Below, in pieces: positions 1 to 8,477 of a DNA stretch of 10,267 nucleotides. Source of the DNA: Euperipatoides rowelli. Its lineage: Eukaryota > Onychophora > Udeonychophora > Euonychophora > Peripatopsidae. The notes below the pieces were generated by a model. That model had not been told where the DNA came from and ran no database searches. It saw nothing but the letters and a program-made list of their open reading frames with translations. Position 1 is the stretch's first letter. The number at the start of each line of letters is the position of its first letter. The translations under genes were made by a program, and so were the position numbers. Location of the stretch: assembly GCA_003024985.2 (NCBI GenBank), contig PXIH01S0005410.1, one strand, 5' to 3'.

Positions 1-702
1 ACATATAAATTGATTTTGCTAAAATTACACAAAAATGCGCGCAAATTTGCGCGGATATTAGTGAATGAGTTAAAAGGTATCTAAAGTTTTCCCTTTACGT
101 ATTAATATGTAGATTAAGTACTTATATAAAGTTGTCATAATATCTAAATACATTTTGTAAAAAAAAAAACTTCCGCATTTAGGATGAGCATTGCAAATAT
201 CATTACGCAGTGAAGGTGTTAAGAATATTTATTCTCCACATTATGACTTCTGCTTTCAAACTCATTAAAAATCAGTTTTAATATTCCAATAGTTTGATTT
301 TCCATCAGCTTGCAGAGTTTAGAACTTTTTGTTTTTGCTTCATCTAAAACAAAGGCGGGCCAATTTTCTCTGAATTTCACAAGGATTTGCTGTTTCTAAC
401 AAATTTGGAAACAAACGACGGATTAAAAATAAGAACTTTTCTTAAAAGAAAGTATGAAAAAAATGATTTTATTTTATTAAAAAAAAAAAAAAAGTAATTT
501 CTTTGTCTTTATTATAAAATTAAAATTTTTAATTTAAAATGACAAGTACTACACTATACAACACAAATCCAAGTCATTTAAATTAAATAGATAAATACAG
601 TATATCATTACGAAAATATAAAAAGTGAAATATAAATAAGTTTTTTTTTAAATGATGATGATTCTCATTTTATAGGCTACTATAAATTTTCCTAAAAATG
701 AT

Positions 703-716
703 GGGGGGGGGGGGGG
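703..716. repeat. G14 homopolymer
   Basis: Fourteen consecutive G in a strongly AT-rich intron. The run is likely to vary in length between individuals and is prone to sequencing-length error. Confidence 0.9.
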
Positions 717-1631
717 CACATGCCCTGGTACTTATTTCCTGAATCCACCAAAATGTTTTGTCGTTTATTAAATTAACTTTGTAATAAACAATGTTAGGTA
801 TTAACGGTATTATAATGTTGAAAAAACCGTTTAATGTTGTACATGCATTTACACTTTATTTTCTAAACATTTAGTGTTAACAAGTTATTAAAAAAAAACA
901 TTAACGGAATTTTAAGATAATCATTACCAAAAAAAAAGTAACCGAGAGCGAGAAACAATATGCTATTTTTGCTTTACTCCAGAAAACTTTTATCCACATG
1001 AAATTTGTTGGATAGTTTAAAAGTAATTTCTGAAATTTAAAAGTTCATAAATGTATGTATAAAATAATACACTAAGTATGCACTATGCAACGCTCGATCA
1101 GGAAGAAGTGATGTCACACCTGAGATAAAGGATGTACCATAGTCGATTTTTTTCCAGCTCTGTAAACACTTTTGCTTCTTTCTTTAACTGCGCTGTTAAA
1201 TACAGAGCAGAGCTTAGAGAATATCACATCACTGTAAACAGTCTAATCACATCAGAGTTTGAAATATTTAAATCCTTATATTTATTGTCAGAGACTTCCA
1301 AAATAGTCAATATGAGACAATAAAAACTATTTATTTATGAAAACAACACAACTTCACAATATGGTGCTGTTCCAAATATACTTTATTTCTTGCAGTTCTA
1401 TAATTACAATAATAATATTAAAGAACACGAACTTCATTAATGTTTATTATTGCTCTTGCAGGAAATTAAGAATTTTATTTTTGAACCAACAAATAAATAT
1501 AAGCGGAAGCTAGGAATAAAAATTACCAATTATGCCGAAAATATGTCTTTTCATTTTAAAATGTGAAGCTGCTCATAAATTTTTATTTTATTATTTATTT
1601 AAGATATGTAAAGGAACTAAAAAATATGATT

Positions 1632-1694
1632 AATTGATTTTAAAACTGATTGATTTGATTTTAATTCTAAACTTAATCAGTTTTAAAATTAATT
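1632..1694. repeat. AT-rich inverted repeat / hairpin
   Basis: Arm 1632-1653 (begins AATTGATTTTAAAACTGATT) and arm 1673-1694 (ends AATCAGTTTTAAAATTAATT) are reverse complements with one A/G difference in the core 20 bp, which would be a G-U wobble in RNA. Two further pairs, one of them a wobble, extend the stem inward, leaving a 19-nt loop. It could be a chance AT-rich stem, a small mobile-element remnant or a folded intronic RNA. Confidence 0.75.
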
Positions 1695-2240
1695 CATTTA
1701 TATTTTTTCTATTAGAAAATTGAAATGCTTACCTGAAGAGTTAAAAAATATATTTATCAGCACATGTTGAACAATTATTTAGTGCTGTACTGAAGGACTA
1801 GTATATGTCAATCATGAGGGCTGCTTGTCATCCATCATTTTGACAACATTTTACTATTAAAATTTTATAAATACAGAAAATAATTTGATTTTTACTTATA
1901 TTAAAAGCCTTTTCTATTTTGTTTTCAGGTAGTATTGTAAATTTTATAAGTTGTTAGATTATATCTGACAATGGGTGGTGGGGTTTTTGATACATGGCTC
2001 AGTTAATTTTTAAATAATTTAACTTTGAACTCATTTAATTATTTGAAACATTGTTATTTGAGTTAAGAAATTTAATTAACTTACCCATATTTGGATATTT
2101 ATTATTATAGTCTTTGTAAGAAGGTTTTGTTTTAGTTGAAATTACTTATTTTCTCATTTTGTTCTTATTGAAGTAACCTTTTTTTCTTCTTAACAGGCTG
2201 TTATAAATATAATATAATATATGCTTTCGTTTATATTTAG

Positions 2241-2395
2241 TGATTCCTATATAATTTTTTCGGGTGGGTTGACGTATGACAAAGCTGGCCGCACACCTAG
2301 TATCACTGTTGTACATGGAAAAACAACTACCGTTCTAGAAATGGAACACAATGTTATAGATTTTATTACATTATGTGAAACTCCTTGGGAGAGTG
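2241..2395 (+). CDS. Tomosyn: Tomosyn (STXBP5 family) internal exon A
   Basis: Internal coding exon of tomosyn, the cytosolic Lgl-family protein that binds syntaxin and SNAP-25 and restrains SNARE complex assembly and exocytosis. The frame opens with the third base of a split codon, then DSYIIFSGGLTYDKAGRTPS, followed by a stretch containing HGKTTTVLEMEH and DFITLCETPW, and ends on the first base of the next codon (51 full codons). The IIFSGG..YDKA, HGK..TVLEM and TLCE motifs are hallmarks of the tomosyn N-terminal beta-propeller region, recognised from family knowledge. The acceptor is TTTATATTTAG at 2240 and the donor is G|GTAAGT at 2396. The in-frame ATG at 2221 lies in the intron and is not a start. 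A stronger-looking acceptor at 2196 would bring in a stop codon, so 2240 is preferred. The reverse-strand ORF over this exon is a shadow. Confidence 0.93.
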
Positions 2396-3286
2396 GTAAG
2401 TTGATTTTTTTAATATACTGAGTAAAATTAGTAGTAATTATTGAGTTAACCATATACATGAGATATGAAAGTAATCTTTTATACATGTGATATGAAAGTA
2501 ATCTTTGCATCCAATATTACTTTATATATACAGTGTTTCTTCTGTGGTTTATCAAGTTTTTGCATTTGATATGATTGTTTTTAATACCTCGCTGGCTATT
2601 TCAAAACTAACCAAGATCATGTTTAAATATACAGTATACTGAAGATGATATTTATTTATAAATTGTAATAAATATTGTAGAGAGATGATTTATTTTTATA
2701 TTTTGATCTAGAAATACATAACATACTAAATTGGTGACACATGATCATGTTTAAAGAGAAAAGAAATAGCAATTGATAATTTATCGTGGTATTTAACATA
2801 GAAAGTTTGATGGTATTAAGCCCTCAAACATATCCATAGAGTTAGCATACCTCACTTTTTTTAGAGGATACCACTAAACTCAATATTGTTTTAACTTTAG
2901 AAAGAGGAAAGACATACAGTATGACGCCATTTCTTCAAACAAACTATACTTTAATCAGTTTGTAGCTTTCTATAACCATTATCTATTTATTGCTGTATAT
3001 TATAAATTAAAGAGAATCATTATAATATGTTGGATAATCTTTTAAATGTTGTTCACTAGTAGTCTGCTTCTTACTCATTATGGTTTACTGATTATAGTTT
3101 AGTTTACTATATGCTGTATATTGTTTATGACCGCTTAATTTAATTATGCCTGTTCTTAAAAAAAATCCTATACTTATTCAAATATTTACTGTTTTTTTTA
3201 ATGTAAAACTAAAAAAACACATAATTTTTGAACAGAATTCAATTTAAATTAATTACTCAAATTCTATATGATGCTTCTATTTTCAG
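2396..3286 (+). other. Tomosyn intron between exons A and B (891 nt)
   Basis: Intron with GTAAGT donor and TTTTCAG acceptor. It splits a Glu codon after its first base. The sequence is AT-rich and non-coding apart from a 27-bp-period direct repeat at 2454-2506 and two scattered TACAGTA motifs (2630, 2915). No transcription unit or RNA gene is recognisable on either strand. Confidence 0.88.
2454..2506. repeat. 27-bp-period direct repeat, two units
   Basis: Unit 1 (2454-2479) and unit 2 (2481-2506) share ATACATG-GATATGAAAGTAATCTTT, differing at one position (A or T after ATACATG). The 19-mer ATACATGAGATATGAAAGT of unit 1 recurs exactly at 4825-4843 in another intron, so this is probably a fragment of a dispersed repeat and not only a local duplication. 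Confidence 0.85.
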
Positions 3287-3359
3287 AATGTCAAGACCCT
3301 TATGCCATTGTTGTATTATTGCAAAATGACTTAGTTGTTGTAGATTTAACTAGTCCCGG
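3287..3359 (+). CDS. Tomosyn: Tomosyn internal exon B
   Basis: A 73-nt internal exon continuing exon A. The last base of exon A (G) plus AA gives Glu, and the exon then reads CQDPYAIVVLLQNDLVVVDL-TSP, leaving two bases (GG) of a Gly codon. The block (E/D)PYA.VVLL..DL.VVDL is strongly conserved in tomosyn/STXBP5 and forms propeller beta-strands, which explains the alternating hydrophobic residues. The acceptor is TTCTATTTTCAG at 3286 and the donor is CCCGG|GTAAGT at 3360, both close to consensus. Phase agrees with exon A upstream and exon C downstream with no residue missing against the family. The exon length is not a multiple of three, so skipping it would shift the frame. Confidence 0.93.
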
Positions 3360-4731
3360 GTAAGTTTATTAGTTAGCTTTTGTCATATATCTCATTTGTA
3401 TATTTAGAATAGTACTTTTGTTAAGAATATGAATGCAAATAAATAGACAAATAAATAATTATCATGTAGTTACATAAATAAACTCGTTTAAATTAGGGGA
3501 AGTGTTTTTTTTTAAATACTAACACCAGGAGGAGTAAAACGTCAACAACAGAACAGAATAAATAAAAACGCATGGTCATTTTATTTAGATGTTGTGGGCT
3601 ATGTATATTTTAAGAAAATACAATTAAAGAATGGTATTTTAAATTGTAGCTCCCTCTTTGTAATAATATATGCAAACTTCCGTTGGGCAAATAAACTTAT
3701 TATTTTTTTAATTCTAAAAAATAAATAAATTAAGACATTAAAAGTAAATACAGTAAAATTAAAGTAAAATTCTATCGATTCTACAGACCATATAACACAG
3801 ATAAATATCAACTATACCATCAAACTTCAATAACTTAACCTATTGGCTGTATCTCTATATTTAGTATTAAAGTATATTTTATTTATACTGTACATATAAA
3901 TCCAAACAGTCATGTTTTACTGTATATCTAAACTGAATAGCATGCATTAATGTACTAATGATGGGTCGTCATAAATTATTCATTCATATGAACAATTACA
4001 ACTACGTATAACTTACTGCTCATTAGAAATGAGCAAATCAATCACTTCACCATTATCAAAATAAGCATGATGCTGATTTTTATTTTATGAATATAAAAAA
4101 TATTAAAAGAATAAAAATATAACGTATATGATAAAGTATAACATTTGAATGCAAAAATAATCGTCGGATTGAAATTTTATTTAGGAATATCTTGAACAGT
4201 ATAAGGGAATTCTTTGTATGAAAAGAAAAGCTCAAGATTGAAATCTTTGACGATCCATGAGTTTGAACCTCGCCTTAAAGAATGCACCCTGCACCCAATG
4301 ATGATTGAGATTAAAAACCGAATAGAACAATAAAAATAAAAATAAAATGTATATTAAAAGTTTTGATTTTTGTTTTAAAATTGTCCATTTTTTATGATTA
4401 TCATGGCAATCGGAAATTCAGTTAGAGTAAAATTTTTAAACAATTAACATTACTTAGTCTATGTACAGTACTGTATAGTAGAGGTTTGAAAAGTGTTTGC
4501 ATCCACTTGAAACCAGTTTTTTTTTCTTATATTTTATTTTTAAATTTGATGAAATAACCAAATTACTATTACTTAATAATTTTATTTATTAAATCCATAT
4601 TTCTTAAATATAGTCAAATATTTTTTTAAATTATTTATTGAATATACTGTACATAGTCTGGAATTTGAGGGTTTTGGGGAAGTTGGCTAATATTAGGACT
4701 TAGGAGTTCTCAGTTTCCATAATTCCATTAA

Positions 4732-4845
4732 CAGTTTCATTCCAGAGGCCTGGTCCACCCAGGTGTGGCTAGAGTAGGAAGTGGACGCTTTAAGTATGCG
4801 TTCGGCAAGAATGTTATCTCCTTTATACATGAGATATGAAAGTTA
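4732..4845 (+). repeat. Less AT-rich island, possible interspersed-element fragment
   Basis: This stretch stands out from the surrounding AT-rich intron in base composition. It contains GGCCTGGTCCACCCAGGTG, with CCTGG/CCAGG and GTCCAC/GTGGAC inverted pairs. One frame stays open for 35 codons from 4732 to a TGA at 4837, including GLVHPGVARVGSGRFKYAFG and then KNVISFIHEI, unusually protein-like for an intron. I do not recognise the peptide. The right edge (4825-4843) is identical to 19 bp of the repeat at 2454-2472. A degraded mobile-element fragment or a dispersed repeat fits best; an unrecognised exon is less likely because the tomosyn frame has no gap here. Confidence 0.5.
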
Positions 4846-4960
4846 GTTGATTTATAAACTTCAACTGGAAAATGAGTCAAATAAATAGTGTCACTGAACA
4901 ATGTACAGTATGTTGATTAATTGAGAGTTTTTAAATTAAAAAAAAAATAAAAAAATTAAA

Positions 4961-5008
4961 TACAGTATATACTGTATACCATGTACTGTATACCATGTAC
5001 TGTATATA
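4961..5008. repeat. 16-nt palindrome plus 14-bp tandem repeat
   Basis: TACAGTATATACTGTA at 4961-4976 is a perfect palindrome. It runs into two full copies and a partial copy of ACTGTATACCATGT (4971-4984, 4985-4998, 4999-5008). Confidence 0.9.
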
Positions 5009-5292
5009 ACAAAATATATAAAAAAAATATTAGAATAGGACCCGGGACAACCTTGTTGGATTATTTGTATAAAATAGGGCTGACCGACCGTTTTATGTTA
5101 ATATCATCTTATTACAATTTAATATGGCTGAAGATTTACTGTCAACCTTTTTTTTTTCAAAAAAATTTTTCTCTTTCAATTACTATAAAACAACTCCTTC
5201 ATTATAACGATTCATAATTACTATTAATGTTTATCTTAGCTCTAGGCTTTAAACAAGTCAATCTTTTTGTACATGTGCTGTATGTGGGCTGC

Positions 5293-5310
5293 TTTTTTTT
5301 TTTTTTTTTT
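5293..5310. repeat. T18 homopolymer
   Basis: Eighteen consecutive T, followed by GAAGGG. No AG acceptor follows directly, so it is not part of a plausible splice site. It could be the reverse-complement poly-A tail of an old retroposed copy, but no flanking duplication was seen. Confidence 0.85.
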
Positions 5311-6523
5311 GAAGGGTGATGTTAAAAAACAATGTACAGGAAAAAAATTACATTATAATCAGGTATAATATTTTAGCATTAATAATATAAACGAAAAATT
5401 ATTCAGTAGACTATTAAATTTTCCAATTAACGATATGAAAAAAATAAATTAGGAGCACTTCAAATGCTGGTGTAAGTAAAAATAATAATAACGTGATCTT
5501 TGGCATTTGTCGATTTGTCAAATTTTTTTTCAAAGTTGGGATAATACGAGCAAAGTAATAATCTTAAACACTTATCATTCATTTATTTATTTACATCGTC
5601 TTCTAAACACGTTTGATTTTAAACCAAAGCAAGTTTTAAAATAATATAACACTAAAAATTGTCTTTGCTGGGTTATTATTCTATGGTGGAATTATTGGGA
5701 GATTGAGGAAAGGTAATAGAATTTCTTAAAATTATTTGAAAAAGCCATCAATATTTTAGGAAGCAATGCATAAAAAAACAAGGTTTGTGAGTATGTTCGG
5801 TTCAACAACAATAAGGCGATGTTTTAAAAAATACTGCCTCTCTCATAACCATCCTTAAACGTCAATCACTTCCCTAGCATAACTTATAATGGCCATGAAT
5901 TTTAATCCAGGTTACAATAATAAACATGCTCTTTTTATGTTTATTTTTACATTAACTTATTTGGGCTGATAATAAATATAGAACTAGGTACAGCACTTAT
6001 TATTTCTATGATTACTAGACTTAGTTTATCAATGTTGAGCGACACTTATTGTAAGTATGTATGCGGGAAATAGGCTTTTTATCGTTCAAGTGAGCTTAGG
6101 TTGTATTACTAGAAAAAAAATGGTGTTTTAAAGATTGTAAATGCGTTAACTTTTAAGCTGTAAACAACAATTTGGTAATTAGATTTAAATACTTTTCTGA
6201 ACAGATTTAAGTCTTAAACTAATAATATTTATGGCTTAGTAAACTGTAGTGTACACTTTTAAATTTGAAACACAAACAGTTATTCCTTATCCCCCCAAAA
6301 AAATTTCAAAAACAAAGATCGACTTAGGATGTTTCCACGATTGATTTGGTAGGCATTCCTGGTATAAAAGTCTTTTTAAGAATTTTTGTATTATTATTAT
6401 CTGATCTATAAAGTTTAAACGCTGTTGCATGGGATCATAATATATTAAATTTTTATAGTTGTGCTACTTAGAGGGATGAAATAATTGATGGTAATTATTT
6501 TATTTCTTTGCATTTTTTTTCAG

Positions 6524-6671
6524 GTACCCTTGTTTTGAAAATCCTTATCCTATGGATATCCATGAATCACCTGTTACTTGTTGTGCCTACTATGCTGATT
6601 GCCCTACTGACCTCATTCCTGCATTTTATTCAGTAGGGTCCAAACAAAAAAGGCTGGGCTTCAGTGAAAAG
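6524..6671 (+). CDS. Tomosyn: Tomosyn internal exon C
   Basis: A 148-nt internal exon. Its first G completes the GG| codon of exon B (Gly); it then reads YPCFENPYPMDIHESPVTC, a Cys- and Tyr-rich stretch with CPTDLIPAFYSVG, and ends in KQKRLGFSEK on a complete codon. ENPYPMDIHESPVTC is one of the most recognisable conserved segments of tomosyn. The A.YFADCP.DLI..(F/L)YS(V/I)G segment follows as in the family, and PAFYSVG is, from memory, closer to insect than to vertebrate sequences. The acceptor is a long T tract then CAG at 6523; the donor is AAG|GTAAAC at 6672, weaker than GTAAGT. The open frame reading past 6671 into KKKRTCKNCSS is intronic read-through: the conserved DWPI residues lie in exon D. 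The ATG at 6552 is an internal Met, not a start. Confidence 0.94.
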
Positions 6672-6940
6672 GTAAACAAAAAGAAACGCACCTGTAAAAA
6701 TTGTTCATCATTGTTGGGTATTTCATATGCTCAAAGATAAACTAATCGTGTCAACAACAACAATTTAACATTTAAATATTTAAGCCAAGTTTAACTGGAG
6801 ATTTATTTTTTTAGTGCTGATGACATTGAGTTATTTTAAAAAAATTTTCATATCGTGGCATTTACAGTTTACGTGTAATCGTTCAATACTTTTGCGCTTG
6901 CACATATCAATATCAGTGTATGCAATTTAACATCATTAAT

Positions 6941-6978
6941 TAATTAGAGCGGTGTTGTATACAACCTGCAGCTAATTA
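6941..6978. repeat. Symmetric nested dyad
   Basis: TAATTAG (6941-6947) and CTAATTA (6972-6978) are perfect inverted arms. They flank, with 6 bp on each side, a 12-bp perfect palindrome GTTGTATACAAC (6954-6965). TAATTA is a homeodomain-type core, but no functional claim is made. Confidence 0.7.
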
Positions 6979-6992
6979 CTTCATAAGGGATA

Positions 6993-7004
6993 GGGGGGGG
7001 GGGG
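6993..7004. repeat. G12 homopolymer
   Basis: Twelve consecutive G just after GGGATA, the second long G run on the same strand of the gene. The same cautions on length apply. Confidence 0.9.
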
Positions 7005-7632
7005 ATAAACTTTGAGCAGTTTTATGTTTATTAATTTAAATCTTAAAAATATAAAAAAAAAGTATTTTCCAAGTTTATTCATTGCTACTGTTCACAACTG
7101 AAATTTGTTTATAAGAAGAAAAAACATACTTTTTCATATAAAGCAATTTACTGGAGAGAGAAATTGCAACCTGTCACCGTTGGTATCCATCTATTTTATA
7201 GTCTAATATAAGGAGCAGTAGAACTTCTTCATTTTAATGTTCCTATTATCAAGCGGATACTGCTGTAGGTTGAGAAAACCATATATATAGATTACTATGT
7301 AAATAATAACCATTGTCTTACTAATGAATCCAAGTTGCATTTTAAAGAAGATAAAGCGATGTTATGAGTTTAGTCAACAAATTATATTAAAAAGTATAAA
7401 TCGGGATCCAAAATTAGAACTTCTTATACACTAAGTAGAAAAAAAATGCATTTGAATGTTATTTTAAGTGTATTAAGAATCAAAAGTATTTTCAAACAAA
7501 GTAGACTATACTGTATATTTTTTATTTAGTAATTTGGCTATTCAGCTTTTGTCTTTTATAGCAAGATGTTATAATTAGTCTTATTTTGGTGAAATGGTGC
7601 GCAGCTGCTTAACCTCCGACTACATAATGTCC

Positions 7633-7803
7633 TATATATACAGTACACTGTTTCAGTTGCATATATTGTATAGTGTACTGTATATACAGTACATGTATAA
7701 TGTATATACTGTATATATTGGAGATACTGTATATATGGTGTATATATACAGTATATACACAGTATATATTTTCAATATACTGTAAGTATAGTCATATACA
7801 GTA
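7633..7803. repeat. Cluster of TACTGTA/TACAGTA palindromes
   Basis: A dense run of TACTGTA and TACAGTA cores separated by TA-rich spacers (cores at 7639, 7676, 7685, 7707, 7725, 7747, 7778 and 7797). It includes the perfect 20-nt palindrome TGTACTGTATATACAGTACA at 7674-7693. The arms TATATACAGTACACT (7635-7649) and AGTGTACTGTATATA (7672-7686) are exact reverse complements around a 22-nt loop, so a cruciform or RNA hairpin is possible. Confidence 0.9.
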
Positions 7804-8145
7804 GAACATTTTTATGTCACACAAAATGAACATATTTATGTTTATATGAGTCTGCATTACTCTCTAATTTTGTATTTTTATTAAATAAATGGCTGTTTTT
7901 GATTTAACGTTTTTATTTGAGGGATTACATGCATTGTATCCGCATTATTTTGCATTCACCTCTATACTAAAACCTGCACAACATTATAAACTCTAGAGTA
8001 TATTATCTGTCTTAGAAATCAGAAAATAAATAAATGTTAAGAAACTGGATAAAGTAATAGTAGTAGATATATAAAACTTATAAACTATTGAATTCTGAAA
8101 GTATTTACAGTATTTCTCCCCTCCACTTTTTTATTATATTTTTAG

Positions 8146-8213
8146 GATTGGCCCATTCGAGGTGGAGAATGGGGCACTGCTACATGCAGTTATCCTGAAA
8201 TCATCATTACAGG
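8146..8213 (+). CDS. Tomosyn: Tomosyn internal exon D
   Basis: A 68-nt internal exon, too short to stand out as an ORF, found because exon C needs a continuation equivalent to the family's (E/D)WPI.GG.W. It reads DWPIRGGEWGTATCSYPEII and then ITG, and stops after two bases (GG) of a Gly codon. The YPEIIITG block is the end of a WD-repeat strand in tomosyn; family members continue with His-Ala/Glu-Asp-Gly and a WD-type FWD sequence. The acceptor is TTATATTTTTAG at 8145 after a pyrimidine-rich tract (8114-8130); the donor is AG|GTAAAT at 8214. The continuation is not found before the window ends, so the following intron exceeds 2 kb here. Confidence 0.92.
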
Positions 8214-8477
8214 GTAAATACACTTTTACTTTTTCAGCCATTCTTAACTACCCCTCAAATTTCTAAACCATAGTTAATTAGCAATTTGCTTATTTTGAAA
8301 GTAATAGCTTAAGCAGAAAATCATTGATGTTTGGAGAACATTTTGCTTTTAATGTTAGCATTCTCTTTTTTTATTTGCACCCGTATATTTATGCTTCCAA
8401 AATATTCACTTGTTTGTGGTGTGATTATTTTCAATTTTTATTATAAAAATGTTATTTTAATTTTTCATTTTTTAACA

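Larger units (their letters stand above)
1..2240 (+). other. 3' part of upstream tomosyn intron
   Basis: AT-rich non-coding sequence leading into exon A. The exon expected upstream should encode the residues just before the YIIFSGG motif (a V.W-type strand in the family) and end two bases into a codon. I found no such segment with a donor here, so the region is read as one intron with its donor outside the window. It holds an A15 run (479-493), a G14 run (703-716), an AT-rich inverted repeat (1632-1694) and, near its end, two candidate acceptors at 2196 and 2240. The 63-codon open frame at 1132-1323 shows no recognisable domain and no conserved splice context, and is treated as chance. Confidence 0.75.
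3360..6523 (+). other. Tomosyn intron between exons B and C (3164 nt)
   Basis: The largest complete intron in the window, with GTAAGT donor and poly-T/CAG acceptor. It splits a Gly codon after two bases. No missing protein segment needs to be found inside it: exon B ends DLTSP-G and exon C resumes YPCFENPYP, matching the family without a gap. Non-coding content includes a less AT-rich repeat-like island (4732-4845), a palindrome with a 14-bp tandem repeat (4961-5008), a T18 run (5293-5310), and TACAGTA/TACTGTA motifs at 3749, 3886, 3918, 4464, 4469, 4645 and 4904. The open frames at 3599-3811 (minus) and 4981-5217 (plus) are low-complexity, and the second starts within the tandem repeat; neither looks like a gene. 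Confidence 0.88.
6672..8145 (+). other. Tomosyn intron between exons C and D (1474 nt)
   Basis: Phase-0 intron with GTAAAC donor and TTTTTAG acceptor. It contains a symmetric dyad (6941-6978), a G12 run (6993-7004) and the dense palindrome cluster at 7633-7803. The 63-codon open frame at 7594-7785 is the translation of that Tyr/Ile/Val-coding palindrome cluster and is not a gene. Nothing else is recognisable. Confidence 0.88.

Noticed and set aside
1132-1323. 63-codon + strand open frame
   Set aside because: No recognisable domain, no conserved tomosyn continuation and no matching splice context. Its length is compatible with chance.
2247-2510. 87-codon - strand open frame
   Set aside because: It lies antisense to exon A and its adjoining repeat. 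The + strand reading matches tomosyn, so this is a shadow.
3599-3811. 70-codon - strand open frame
   Set aside because: Phe/Ile/Tyr-rich low-complexity translation of AT-rich intron with no family features.
2801-3834. 13-nt inverted match (AAGTTTGATGGTA near 2804, reverse complement near 3816) and repeated GATCATGTTTAAA near 2616 and 2742
   Set aside because: Too short and AT-rich to distinguish from chance over 10 kb, with no extended flanking similarity.
4981-5217. 78-codon + strand open frame
   Set aside because: Starts inside the 14-bp tandem repeat and reads AT-rich intron. Tomosyn has no missing segment at this point.
6672-6739. Read-through extension of exon C (Lys/Cys-rich tail to the TAA at 6737)
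   Set aside because: The donor GTAAAC at 6672 joins in phase to exon D, which supplies the conserved DWPI.GG residues. The tail is not family-like.
7594-7785. 63-codon + strand open frame rich in Tyr, Ile and Val
   Set aside because: It is simply the translation of the TA-rich palindrome cluster.
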